From Nannobrachium achirus (Eukaryota > Chordata > Actinopteri > Myctophiformes > Myctophidae), in NCBI GenBank assembly GCA_963921795.1, contig OY997641.1, positions 74,019,772 through 74,083,771 on the forward strand: a stretch of DNA of 64,000 bases, given 5' to 3'. The notes under the pieces are model-generated. The model ran no database searches and was not told the origin of the DNA. It worked only from the letters and a program-made list of their open reading frames with translations. Both the position numbers and the translations under genes were made by a program. Position 1 is the stretch's first letter, and each line of letters opens with the position of its first letter. Below are positions 34,638 through 47,895 of the stretch, piece after piece.

Positions 34638-36745
34638 TTCTCTCTTTATCGCCCGAGTTTAGGCCACAATGCATTTTGTTATACCCCCACTGAAGAAATA
34701 TAGGCCTACTTGTCCTCTAAGTTCCTGTCATTTCAGATTAGATACACTAGCTATTATTTAGGATTCAAAACATTGAAATTGAAATGGTCTTGGACTTTAA
34801 GGACAACCCACATTTGTTTATAATCGGCACTGTTGCGGTCTATCTTTAGTTTTTTGTTGAGCCAATGTAATGGTACACTGGATCAATGAAGTGGATAGTG
34901 TCCTCAGGGGTTGCTTATTAAGGAACTTTGACATTCTTGCTAGATACCTTGTTCACTATGTCCATGCCTATAAACTCCCCAGTTATACTGGTCTTGTTCA
35001 CATCCAAGATTAACTGAATGCTCATGCTTACCTGTAACTACCATTACATTCAAGAGAGACGCTGATAGTCCAATGAATGCTATGATCCTAATTAATTTAA
35101 TTTCATAAACATTCAGATGTCCCTAACTGTAATGACACCTTACTGTCCCTTCAACTGCATACTTTATGTGGTCTTTAACCAGAGAGGTTCTGTTTTTATC
35201 CCCAGCAAAGCATAATCCTTTGCAATGCATACAGAAATAAGGACATTTACAAGCTGACTCCATTTGTTTATTAAAGGTATAAAAACAGACTCATTATGCT
35301 TAGCTTCCCTGGTAAGGTCTTTGGAATCTATAGGCCCAATCCCATTTTGACCTGTGAGACAGTCTGTATCCACTTAAAGCTCTTGAGCTCGACCCATTTC
35401 TTTTGTAACTTGCATCAGTTAGATATTTTACATAATATGAACCCAAGATAGACTGTATGTAATTGTGACACACAAAGATATGCCATAGATGTAATCTGTA
35501 TTATACAATACTGGTACATATGAGCACTCAAAGGATTTGCAGACTTTGGGTTATGCACTCACTGTGTGCACATAGCCTATATGCTTAGTTAAACTTCAGG
35601 AGTGGAGGCTGCTCATTTGATCATGGCTGTGTGTAATTCAGTCATTTACCTGATGTTGAGTAAGTCAGTCGTTACCACAACCATGAATAGTGCATGATTT
35701 TGTGGCCAGGGCAACCAGTTTCACCTGGGTTTCACCCCAATAAATATCACATAAATTCACAGTTCAGAATGAAAGAGAGGAGCAGAGATGAAGTCAGGTT
35801 GGGAAATATATAATAGTTTATCAATTGCTTGTACTAGACAAAGTTTAAAATCTATTTAGCATGAAAACCTGCAGATCATGTCTGTCTGTCCGTCTGTGCG
35901 TGTGCCATTCATGCCTAATATCAATCTCCATATATTGCCAAGATCCCTGTTGTCATAAATATTGTGTCAGTCTCACGATAACCAGTGTGGTCGATCCCTG
36001 AGTCATCAATATTAATTTAAACCCATATCTGGGAATGCCAATATGGACATGCACTTGTGACCGGGTAAATCACGCTCTTTAGAACGACCATCATTTCGAC
36101 TGGAAGGTTAACGACTCACTCCACGGAGGTTAGGGTTAGGGTGAGGGTTTGAGTCGGGTGTCGAAAAGATGACATGTAGTAAAAGCGATACGCTCCCCCT
36201 GTGACCTAACATACCACCAGATAAACCCAAGCCAGCCATCTACTATGATGGCCTGGTGTGTTTCATTTTTATTAAATTAGCAGTCATCTGTGTCTCACCT
36301 GTCTTGATTAGGGTTGATTAGGGAGCATCACATAATTAAGGATTGCCTACAGGAAAGGTCAACCCACTACACTTACATTGTTTCGGGCTGCTAGGTTCTA
36401 TGTGCAAACAACAATGTGCAAATAACAAGGTTTAACATTGCGCCTGTGAATAAACATTGTGCTATGGACATGATATCCAAAGCTATGCTCATAAATGCAG
36501 TCTTGTGTGGACACAGCTCCACAAGCCCTTTACAAGACCTTTAGTAGCTGTCGCTACTGCTTTCTTGTCTGTTTCTTGTCTGTGTGACAGGGTGCGAGTG
36601 TGTGTACTGCATCCTGTAGCTATAATTCCATCCACTGCCTGGGACTGTATCTGTGACAACAGAGCTGATCCCATAACCTGGGGGACATAACCTTGATAAC
36701 AGAACCTGTGGCCGCGTTTGCTAATAACTTCCAAACTTCACAAGA
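33885..36745. other. Gene-free interval with a (GTCT)n array
   Basis: A (GTCT)n microsatellite of about 20 units is at 34557-34636. The stretch 34170-34330 is similar to 46860-47240 (CATCGCCATGCTGGCTT words). The stretch 36125-36195 is the complement of 8490-8570. Nothing else looks like an exon set, RNA gene or intact element. Confidence 0.55.
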
Positions 36746-36749
36746 ACGC

Positions 36750-39700
36750 TAATGAACACTTTCAATTTGGATAAAGTGAAAAATGACATTTGTCACTGTC
36801 TTCCAAGGTTCCAAGGTAATAGAAAACTAAGAATAAGAAATGGTTCGTATTCCATAGAAAAGTTGGGGATTTCACCCAGTAAAAATGACCAGTTTCTGTC
36901 ACTTTTCATGAAATATCAGTTTAGACAGTTCACCCTCAACAGGCCCAATATATGGCAAAAGGTGATCATATATTACATACAGTATAGGCCCTATTGTCAT
37001 CTTCTCAAAATAGGTTATCAACATTCCAGACAGTACACTGCATTAAGCCATGTTCATACTTCATCCATATTTGATTAGATATGGGTTATGCCAAGAAGAT
37101 CGAACCATCGAAAATGGGACACATTCAGATATGCCATAGATTTGATCTGTATTCTAGAAAAGGATAGTGCTCATCAGAATGTCCAGATAGGACATACAGT
37201 CATATTTTGAAACACACATGACAAAAATAAGATATAAAGTGATATTTAGAACACAAATGACAAAGATAAGATGTAACTGGTTTCCTTATATAATGTCCTC
37301 ATGATATCGGGTTCATATTTGACCAAATATGACATATCAATGACACTGGTCTGGTCTGTTTTGCCCAGTATAAATCACCCAATTCTGTCAATTTCCATGA
37401 CCTATTAATATCATTATATGCCACAGATATAGCCATTATTCTTATCAAAATAGGCTGCCAAAATATTTACATATACTGCATTATGACAAGGAGATGTATA
37501 CTGCATCCATATTTGATAAGATATGGTTGATGTCAACAAAACCTTAAATATGCCTAAGAAATGGTCAGTATTCTCTTGCAGATCCACTGTAAAGATATGA
37601 CTTGAGGTCATATATAAACTCAATATCTGACACATAAAGTATTCTAGAAAGAATATTGTGATCAGATATTTACAGATATGACCTAAGGTCATTTACAGAA
37701 CATATACATGACAAAAATTAAATGTTGCTTGTATCCTAGTACAACATATTGTCTTCATGATGTATATTGGGTACATATTTGACCAGATCTAGCATTTCTA
37801 TGGAACTCAGGATATGCATAAAATGTACTGTTTCATGACCTATCAATATCAGTTAAATATCTCGTTCAAAACAGGCAGAATGGTAAAATCTGTAGTACGT
37901 ATATTTGATGTGAAAATCGTTGATGATATATGCTACAGATATTCCCATTATTTAGTATATTAGTATACTTCATCCATATTTGATAAGATATGGTTGATGT
38001 CAACAAAACCTTAAATATGCCTCAGAAATGATCAGTATTCTCTAGCAGATCCACTGTAAAGATATGACTTGAGGTCATATATGAACTCACTAGTTGACAC
38101 ATCAAGTATTCTAGAAAGAATATTATGATCAGATTTTTCCAGATGTGACCTGAGGTAATTTATGGAACATATACTTGACAAAATTAAAATTACGCCTGTA
38201 TCCTAGTACAACATTTGTCTCCAAGCTATATATTTGGTTCACATTTGAACAGATCTAGCATTTCCATGAAAGTCAGGATATACATCAGAAATGTTCTGTT
38301 TCATGACCTATCTATACCAGTTAAATATCTCACCCAAAACATGCCAAATGGCAAAATCTGTAGTGCGTATATTTGATATGAAAATCGTTTGATGACATGT
38401 GCTACAGATATTGCCATCATTCTAATCAAAATAGGGTGTCAGTATATTCATATATACTTCATTACGTATATACATACTTTGTATATGGCAAGGAGATGTA
38501 TACTTTGTCCATATTTGATAAGATATGGTTGATGTCAACAAAACCATAAACATGCCTCAGAAAAGGCCAGTATTCTCTAGCAGATCCACTGTAAAGATAT
38601 GACTTGAGGTCATATATGAACTCACTATTTGACACATCAAGTATTCTTGAAAAAATATTATGATCAGATATTTCCAGATATGACCCGAGGTAATTTATGG
38701 AACATATACTTCACAAAATTAAAATTACGCCTGTATCCTAGTACAACATTTGTCTTTATCTAGCATTTCCATGAAACTCAGGATATTCATCAGAAATGCT
38801 CTGTTTCATGACCTATCAATATCAGTTAAATATCTCACCCAAAACAGGGCGAATAGCTAAATCAGTAAAAGTTATATTTCATATTAAAATCATTGATAAT
38901 ATATGCTCAAGATACTGCCATTCAACTCAAAATAGGGTGTCATTATATTCTTATATACTGCATTAGGTAATAGTCATAAATTGTATATGACAAGGAGATG
39001 TATACTTCATCCATATTTGATAAGATATGAGTGATGTCAACAAATCCCTAAAATATGCCTCAGAAATGGTCAGTATTCTCTCGCAGATCTAATGTTAAGA
39101 TATGACTTGAGGTCATATATGAACTCACTATTTGACACATCAAGTATTCTAGAAAGAATATTATGATCAGATATTTCCAGATATGACCTGAGGTTATTTA
39201 CAGAACATATACATGTCAAAAATAAAATGTTGTTTGTATCCTAGTACAACATATTGTCTTCATGATGTATATTGGGTTCATATTTGACCAGATCTAGCAT
39301 TTCCATGGAACCTAGGATATGCATCAGAAATGTTCTGTTTCATGACCCATCAATATCAGTTAAATATCTCACCCAAAACATGCCAAATGGCAAAATCTGT
39401 AGTGAGTATATTTGATATGAAAATCGTTGATTATATATGCTACAGATATTGCCATCATTCTAATCTAAATAGGGTGTCAGTATATTCATATATACTGCAT
39501 TACATATATTCATACTTTGTATATGGCAAGGAGATGTATACTTCATCCATATTTGATAAGATATGGTTGATGTCAACAAAACCTTAAACATGCATCAGAA
39601 ATGGTCAGTATTCTCTAGCAGATCCTCTGTATAGATATGACTTTAGGTCATATATGAACTCACTATTTGACACATCAAGTATTCTAGAAAAAATATTATG

Positions 39701-40435
39701 ATCAGATATTTCCAGATATGACCTGAGGTAATTTATGGAACATATACTTGACAAAATTAAAATTACGCCTGTATCCTAGTACAACATTTGTCTCCATGAT
39801 ATATATTGGGTTCATATTTGACCAGATATGGCATTTTTATGGAACTCATATATGCATCAGAAATGCTCTGTTTCATGACCTATCAATATCAGTTAAATAT
39901 CTCACACAAAACATGCCAAATGGCAAAATCTGTAGTAAGTATATTTGATATGAAAATCGTTGATGATATATGCTACAGATGTTGCCATTATTCTTGTCAA
40001 AATATGCTGTCAGTATATTCATATTTTACTTCATTACATATATGCATACTTTGTATATGACAAGGAGATGTATACTTTGTCCATATTTGATAAGATATGG
40101 TTGATGTCAACAAAACCTTAAATATGCCTCAGAAATGGTCAGTATTCTCTAGCAGATCCACTGTAAAGATATGACTTTAGGTCATATATGAACTCAATAT
40201 TTGACACATCAAGTATTCTAGAAAGAATATTGTGATCAGATATTTACAGATATGACCTAAGGTCATTTACAGAACATATATATGACAAAAATAAAATATT
40301 TGCTTGTATCCTAGTACACCATATTGTCTTCATGATGTATATTTGGTTCATATTTGACCAGATATAGTGCATATCAAAAAAAGTCAGGATATGTGACGGA
40401 AATGCCCGTATTCCAGAAAGAATAAAAATTCGATA
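36750..40435. repeat. Satellite array with ~535-bp unit, about seven copies
   Basis: The word GATATGGTTGATGTCAACAA (or a variant) starts near 37077, 37520, 37987, 38522, 39024, 39560 and 40094. Steps of 443, 467, 535, 502, 536 and 534 show a ~535-bp unit with deletions in older copies. Other landmarks recur in order: GTATCCTAGTACAACAT, CAAATGGCAAAATCTGTAGT, AGATATGACCTGAGG. The array is AT-rich (ATATGACC words) and non-coding. The left margin is decayed. Confidence 0.92.
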
Positions 40436-40466
40436 TTTTGGGATTCTTGCTCTTTTCGCCCAGTGC

Positions 40467-40770
40467 CAGGGCTCCAGGGTGCGACCTATTAACTCGCATA
40501 TGCGACTTAATTTCATAAAGTGCGAGTTAAAATGTAACCAGGTCGCGCTGGTGCGAGTTGGAAAAAAAGAGGGGACAAAAAGAAAATCCTCAATCGAAGA
40601 TCGCCTGACGCCTCTCTCTCTCTCTCTCTCGCTCCGTCTCTCTCTCTCCCTGGCTGCCTGCCTGCAGAGGCTATGCTCGGCCCCTCCCCTTCTCTTTCTC
40701 TTTCACTCACATACAGTACACACACACTTTATCGTTGGTCCGGTGGTGGTGGCTGGTGGGTCACACACGC

Positions 40771-40802
<32 letters not shown>

Positions 40803-41066
40803 TCTCTCTCTCTCTCGCTCACATTGGATAGATATCACATATATACTAACCTTTCTTTGTATAACCGTGCTTTTTTCTGTTGTCATCTCTATTGATTAGC
40901 AATCGCTCGTGGATGTTTCCACCGTTGGTTACATTAACCTACTGTTACGTTAAAACAGCTGTGTGACTCGTTAAGTTCCTCAGTGCCCAAAATGCGCTTC
41001 TCACTTCATAGCCAATTAGCTCAAATGAACGGCAGCTGTAAACTTTTTTGCCTTTGGTGTCTCCGT

Positions 41067-41142
<76 letters not shown>

Positions 41143-41150
41143 TTTGGTGT

Positions 41151-41213
<63 letters not shown>

Positions 41214-41872
41214 GTGCGTGTGTGCGTGCGTGTGTCCAAGTGAACGTTTTCTGTTGATATCAAGCAGCTTACTTCCCAGTATCTCACTCTAAAACCATAA
41301 GGACAATTTTATTTTTCCATCCTGCATGAAAGCAGGCCTATTGCATTTAGTCTACGTTGTGCAAGTTTAAAGTCATAGTTCTATATTGCGTTTGTTAGCC
41401 GAGATATTCGTAAATCTTTCTTGAATGAATGTCTTTAGTTTGCAAATATTAACTTGAAGCAAAAATCCATAAAAACTAGGCTACAGCTTATTTTTTTACT
41501 TATCATGAGACATATTGTTATCGGGGTATTCAACAACATTATATCAAATATCAAAGGCTTTCCTAATATCACACAGCCTTAGTGCTGACCTATTTTTACT
41601 GCTGCTCATGCAGAGAAACCTAAAGTTCAGATTAAAATATTTAGCAAATATCAAGTTAGGGTCATTGTCAATCTTTACATCAAGGCAAATTGAAATGGCT
41701 TATGGTATGGAAATGAACACAACTGTCATCAGTATAATAAGGCTATGTATTAATACCACGCTAATACGCTATACAAAGAAAAATTTGGTGCTACCTAATT
41801 TCTGATTGTGCTACTTAATTAAAACGTAGGTGGCACCAGTGCTACCTGTGAAAAAGTTAGTCTGGAGCCCTG
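40467..41872. mobile_element. hAT-like non-autonomous element, 1.4 kb
   Basis: The ends CAGGGCTCCAG (40467-40477) and CTGGAGCCCTG (41862-41872) are perfect complements. The flanks TCGCCCAG and TACGCCAG nearby may be a worn TSD, which makes the class less sure. The interior starts with GTGCGAC/GTGCGAGTT repeats and contains (CT)n, (CAGA)n and two (GT)n arrays. No transposase was found. Confidence 0.7.
41071..41236. repeat. Two (GT)n arrays split by TCTTTGGTGTAGC
   Basis: (GT)n at 41071-41139 and 41154-41236; the interruption resembles the sequence just left of the first array. Confidence 0.95.
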
Positions 41873-42470
41873 AGTACGCCAGCCAGTTAATGTCCAATTT
41901 TCATAATATTAGAGTTGTTTTGAAGGTTTTAAAACATTCTAAGTTCATATATTGCACTTTTGAAGCAGCCAGAATAACCTTTCTGACTTTTGGTGGGGGT
42001 CTTTCCTCACCTGGGACCCCCGGAATGACTCCTGAGCCTATCTCAGTACTCATTACAGTTCTTGCTCTGCTCCTGCTCCAGAACAGTGTCAAATTAGATC
42101 ATAATTGAAGCATAAAAGCTTTTGTAGCTGGGCTCTGACAACAAAAATGAGTAGCTAATACCAGGGGTCTTCCACAGGGCGTCTGGGACCCCCAGGTGTC
42201 CTCAGAGTTACTACAGGGGGCCAGCCAAATCTCTGGTCACCCCAACCTCCCAGTCAGCCAAGACATCTGACTGGAAAATACCCTCCACTCTCTGAATTCC
42301 ATCCATTTTCTTCAATTGGTCGAAGCGGAATGGAGGTGTGTACCCGGTGGAAGCTCAGGGCAATTTGTCAAGTATCATTTATACTGCATTGTGATGTAGC
42401 TGGCATGGAGGATATGTGGTAGCAGTGCAGCTCCAAGTTCTTTGACTGAAATCCCATCCCATTACCTTGC
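41873..42470. repeat. Repeat B, copy B1
   Basis: The stretch 41880-42140 matches 53940-54190, and 42280-42430 matches 55198-55330, in the same order and direction. Shared words include CCAGTTAATGTCC, TTTTCATAATATTAGAGTTG and CCCTCCACTCTCTGAATTCC. Function unknown; no coding frame is conserved. Confidence 0.8.
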
Positions 42471-42709
42471 ATTATCACAGATGCAGGGTTGTTGGACCAA
42501 CGTGCTCCAATTACTCCAATGTTGATGGAAATAAGTAAGCCTTGCCCAGCCCTGAGGCTCATAGGGCAGGAGTCTATGTCCTGTTTCAGTGAGGTAGCTT
42601 GATGGACAAGTACCCCTGGACAGTGGACATGATAATAGTTTGTCACAGGGACATACCCCAATCCAGCCTTTCATGCTGAAGTCATACATTCAAGATGTAT
42701 GACAAGATG

Positions 42710-42838
<129 letters not shown>

Positions 42839-43638
42839 GTGCGTGTTACATGGTCCTTGTATGGTTACACACATAAATGTTACCCCACATTCATTGGTGA
42901 TGATCCATTTGCATGTATGTTACTCTATGTTGGTATAGATCCATTTGTCTTTATCCACATGTGCAGTGTCGGGTATTCCTACACAGCTGTATCAAAGGAA
43001 ATGAAACAGAGTTACAGTTAATATTTTAAACAGGATACTGTGTCATCATTAAACATGCAGTATAAAACGTAGTTTAATTCCTTGAGTGTTGCCTGTGAAT
43101 TCAGGTATTCACATGTAGCTCATTCAGTTTGTGTATTCATTAAGTTCAGCTTTCATCTCAAAACATCCCAAGTATCTCTGGTCAGTTATAATTCTCTCAA
43201 CAAACACTTGGGGCCCTATTTTTGACCATCCTAAACCCTAAATCCCTAAACTTCTTTACCATTTTGAAAAATATTTTTTTAAGTGGTTCAAATAGCTGAT
43301 CTACAACTAGCTGATCTACAGCTACCGTATATAAACAAACAATCAGGATTTGACGGTGCATGAGCAGCAAGAGGCATGCGCAGGAGAAGCAGAGCATGAT
43401 CTACAAGCGCTCACAACATGTCGATGTAGATCGGCTATTTTGAGTATTCAAAATAGTAACAATGCAAAGAATTTTAGGGGTTTAGGATTTAGCATGGACG
43501 AAAATGGGGCCCTTCGTCTCAAAATATAATTGATTGTGGACTCCAATGCAACTTATCAGTGTTAAGATTCTTTTCTCCAATTTTACATTACATAATTTTG
43601 TTCATGTGAAGATTATATAAAAATGACAAATCGTTTAT

Positions 43639-44752
43639 TGCGACCGCAGGTCGCAGTTACTTCTATACTATCCAAACCTCCACCGGCTGTCAGTCAGTCC
43701 GTCAGTCAGTCCGTCTGTCCCTCCGTCACGTCACTCTTCACCCGTCACACTTTCCCCCTACTCATATCTCCGCCACCATTGGCCCGATCCATGCCAAAAT
43801 TTCCACACAAACTCCTTGCCTGCCAAACTACAACCTCCAAGGACCCCCGCAGCTCCAGGGACCCCCAGGTCCCTGGAGGACCCCCAGGTGTAAAAAATGA
43901 CCAAATGTGCAAAAAAGACCACCACCCCAACGGGGCTGCACACGGGGAATTCCCGGGGACCAACGACACCTGGTGCTCCAGAACGGATGCAAAAGTGGTG
44001 GCGCCCCCAGTGCAGGACCCCCTCCACTGCAGCGCACATAAAATGCCGTAACTCGGGCTAGGAGCGACCGGGAAAGCCGGGGCCGGTACCTATTCGTCCG
44101 CTTTGGCGGCGCGGAGACCCCACCCCTCACTTCTCACATGGCCCTCTTCTAGCGCCACCATGAGGCCGATTCTTGCAAAACACATTCTTGGACACTGCTC
44201 CTACAATTTTTGCCCTAAAATCACGCAAATCGGTACACAGTATGTCTACATTCATGTCATCAATTTGGATCTGTCCCATATAGCGCCACCTTCAGGCTGA
44301 TTTTTTAAAACACATTTTTGGACACTGCTCCTACAATTTTTGCCCTAAAATCACGCAAATCGCTACACAGTATGTCTACACTCATGTCATCAACATGGAT
44401 CTGTCCCATATAGCGCCACCATCAGGCCGATTTTTTCAAACACATTTTTGGACACTGCTCCTACAGATTTTGCCCTAAAATCACGCAAATCGGTACACAG
44501 TACGTCTACACTCATCTCATCAACATGGATCTGTCCCATTTAGCGCCACCTTCAGGCCGATTTTTTTAAACACATTTTTGGACACTGCTCCTGAAATGTT
44601 TGCCCTAAAATCACGCAAATCGCACATTATCTCTACAGTCATGTAATCAAAACGCATCATCAGGACGATTTTGGAAAGACATTTTTTTTGGCCTATTTGT
44701 GGAGATAAGCGACCAACGGTCGCTTATCTCCCGATTAGGGAGTCTTACTGGT
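43639..44752. mobile_element. GCGACC/GGTCGC hairpin-ended insertion (1.1 kb)
   Basis: Absent from A1, where GTTTAT runs straight into ATAGCTG. It starts with the hairpin TGCGACC-GCA-GGTCGCA (43639-43655). Near the right end is a perfect 14-bp-arm hairpin (44701-44714 / 44718-44731, loop AAC) followed by about 20 nt ending ACTGG. No TSD longer than 1-2 bp is visible. The inside has CAGTCAGTCCGTCAGTC repeats, a GC-rich part and a 130-bp tandem array. Related ends are at 54357 and 59414. A Helitron-like class is possible but unproven. Confidence 0.7.
44152..44670. repeat. 130-bp tandem repeat, four units
   Basis: GCGCCACC starts at 44152, 44283, 44413 and 44543. Each unit includes TTTTTGGACACTGCTCCTAC, TGCCCTAAAATCACGCAAAT and ATCTGTCCCATA. 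It sits inside the hairpin-ended insertion. Confidence 0.95.
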
Positions 44753-45892
44753 ATAGCTGTAGATCAGCTAGCCCAGCTTTTTGAACTATTTAAAAAAATC
44801 TCCCTCCTATAGGTGTAAACAGGCTGTATTGCGTGGCTGGTATCGTTCGGTTTCGTTCCCGCCCCATGGGCACTACATAAACTTTGCTTCATCAGAAAGA
44901 TATATTGATAGTAAGTAAGAAACAAAAAGTTCTCCGCGTGCCACTTGCACAATCTTTGTCACCAGCCAGAAATGTGTTTAATGGGAATAACAAAAAAACG
45001 AAAATCTTGTGCTGCTGTTTTTGCTTGTAAAATTTGCTATATTGATTTTGGCAACACAAAATCTTTCTGAAATGTCATAAATACATCTACCTAACATCTG
45101 AAACAATAATTGGTGCCTTAGTATACTCATATGCAAATTTAGATCATGTAATGTAGCAAATTTGTTGAAGGAAACGCTTCAATGTAAGTGATTGTCAGTG
45201 ACTGTAATTTTGTTATAATGTAAACTTGGTGTCTATTTCATGGTTTCACATCAAGAGAAACTCAATGGAATACTTATCTTCATGATTGGGTGTGTCTGGA
45301 TCTTTCATATACATATTTCCAAGATGGACGCCACCCGAAAATGAGCTTTACTATGACTTTTACAATGACAGCTGGCTGTTATGACAAAAGCAATATGAAC
45401 ACATTTTGGTCAGTTTTACCTCAGATTCTATCAAGAGTTGTGGGGATGATTGCGGAGAAAATCAGAGAAAACGTACATACAGCTAAATGTATCTTAAAGA
45501 TGACATTTTAATTCATCACATTGCTGAACCACCTACTCCCAAGTGTTTCTTGTCAGCAAGCAAAGACAGACAGAAGTCCAGGTCTCCTGATCTCTGGGAA
45601 GTTGAAGATTCTAGAAACGTCATCAGATGGCCTGGCTGAAGACCTTTTACTTGTGTGGCACCTACTGTAGGTAGAATAGCTTCCAACATCACAGTTGCCG
45701 AATTCTCCTCCAGATGCAGAAGCTGGTTTACCTGGCTTTTCAGCATTCTGTGTAAACTTTCACCCACAGGCTAGCATTATTGGCTACCTTCCACTCATCC
45801 CAGCATCGCCAACTGATCCTTCTGTCCTCAGAAAAGAGATGAAACGACTCTTCACTACATAAGTACACCATTATCACCAAAATGAGTTTGGC

Positions 45893-46598
45893 AATGTAGT
45901 CCTGTTGCTGGGAGGCTTCCACCAAGCTCACAACTACTGAACATGAAGGCTATTTGCAAGATTATCAGGGATGCAGGGGCAGATGATCTGCTTGTTGCAG
46001 CAAGTCTTTGTCGAGAAGGAACTGTCAAGATGTTTGTTGAAAAGACATAATACTACTAAACTTTACATGCCCTCAAAGTCCTGTTTGAAAAAGAGATAAC
46101 TGGCAGAAGTTAGAAATGACGAGGCATCCAGAGATGGCAGTCTTAGGAGATCAGCTGCTGCTTTTCAGGAATCATTCAATGGGCAATCAACTGCAGTCCT
46201 CTGGGCAAACTTCCTGGAGTGTCAGATATTCTCCAAAGGTTTATCAACTACGAGCGGGAAGGTGACTGGACAGGACATCTCTGTGAATCAGCAAGAACGC
46301 TACCCTACCTCACTTTAGTAGGCCACAACAAGTACGGGCAGCAATCTTTACCTTTGTATTTGCCTTAGATGAAGAAATGACCGGAAACAGCTTCAGAGGT
46401 ACATGAAGCACTGATGGCAGGTGTATCTGTTGGCTGACGAGCAGATGGCAGCCACAACAGTAGTGTTTCTTTTGACATGCTACTGGAACAGACATATAAT
46501 GCTGATGCCAAGGAAGCAAGCGTTCTGGATGGCATTACACTCAGCCCTGTCTCTGCAGAGCTCAAGTCTATGCTCCACCTCCACCCCTCCAACCCACA
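45893..46598 (+). pseudogene. Broken ORF of the long-TIR element, unknown family
   Basis: Frames switch, but successive pieces read as one protein: NVVLLLGGFHQAHNY (45893-45937); MKAICKIIRDAGADDLLVAA and on to FVEKT (45943-46050, shifted frame); SDILQRFINYEREGDWTGHL and on to SLPLYLP (46222-46371); FDMLLEQTYNADAKEASVLD (~46470-46530). From memory, the motif order GGFH, EGxW-HL, LEQ-N-D-K occurs in uncharacterised multicopy proteins of fish and cnidarians thought to come from transposons. I cannot name the family. Several stops and at least three frame changes make it non-functional. Confidence 0.55.
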
Positions 46599-47420
46599 CC
46601 ATGTCAGCAGTGGACACTAACCCATCTACAGTGACCACATCATCTTTGCTCAACATATCTACAGGACAGTGTGCTGATTCCACAGTCAAGTGTTTTGCAT
46701 GGTGTTCACCATAGTTGAAGACAAGCAAACCTGTACAGTATGTCTGCAAGACTGTCTTGTACTGATTTATTTCAGTGCCAGAACAGGTTGGAAATGGAGT
46801 GCCAGAACTGTGAGAATGTTTCAAAAGAAACAATGGGATGATGACTCTGATTAAGCAAGGGTCATTCATCACCATGCTGGCTTTTGGTGGAGATTTATGT
46901 CGAAATATCTTTTTTGCCACAGACATACTAAGTGAGTTGACAATAATATCTACCAGAAACACATAGAAGAGCAAGCCCTGAATTACCATAACATATGTGT
47001 GACTCTGAGAACCATTTGGTTCCATTTGTACAATCTCAGAGTTAAGGGCGAACTAGTACTGGTTGGACTCCTAATATGCCAAAATGTCACAATGTCATAG
47101 ATATTCTGAAGAAAACCTGTCGACTTCCAATTCATTAATTGGGTCTTATGATCAAAAACAAGACATTATAAGATATAAAATCAGCCACTGACACATGTTG
47201 TCCGTAGTACAGACATATTGATGACCCCTGGATGAACGTGATAGGGATGAGTAATATACGCACCATGTCAGCATGTAAAATTAGCTAAATACTTGTTTTA
47301 TTTCAAGATTTGCTTATGCAATACATACATGTGGGATGAAAAAGCTTAACATTTGCTCTATTTTGTCACAGCAAAGCCTTACGTTTACTTATGCTGCCAA
47401 CATTTGTATGCGTTTTTGTT

Positions 47421-47895
47421 TTGGTTGGGGAGTAGTCTTGCGTAGCCAGACAACTATTCCACAATGTCCGAATGCTATATAGAGTCTGGAACGGCAGCTC
47501 CCGGACGGCAAGTATCGGAAGTAGCCAGTGCTGCACTGAACTGTAGTCCCATTGGAAACATAACAGAAACACAATAGCTCAGACAAAGTCATTCGAGCGG
47601 CCTATTCTTATAATGGGTGTATAGTTTAAGAAAACGTTTGAAAACATCATGGAGGTATAACACCAAAAACACCAGAGAAAGACGAAATAACGCCCCCAGA
47701 AATATTGAAAGGAGACATAACGCTTCCAGTAGGACATGTTTCTGCTACTGCACCAAGGGAGCGGTTGCGTCACATCCGCTATTCCGCTTTATCTCGCACT
47801 CATCGTTTCTATTTCCGTTTTTCCAGACTGTATGCCGGGAGCATTTGCCCAAATCGCGGAGGCAACAGTCTGGCCTCGTGAGACTAGTTGGGGGG
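47421..47895. mobile_element. MITE with GTCTGGC-type inverted ends, nested
   Basis: The left TTGGTTGGGGAGTAGTCTTG followed by CGTAGCCAGACAAC is roughly the complement of the right CAGTCTGGCCTCGTGAGAC followed by TAGTTGGGG (imperfect, ~28 bp). It lies inside the long-TIR element. TSD unclear. Confidence 0.5.

Noticed and set aside
40513..40895. 138- and 70-codon frames with Leu-Ser or Arg-Glu runs
   Set aside because: They are translations of (CT)n and (CAGA)n repeats inside the hAT-like element.
46480..47025. 181-codon minus-strand frame
   Set aside because: It lies partly antisense to the broken protein of the long-TIR element and shows no recognisable motif; length alone is weak evidence here.
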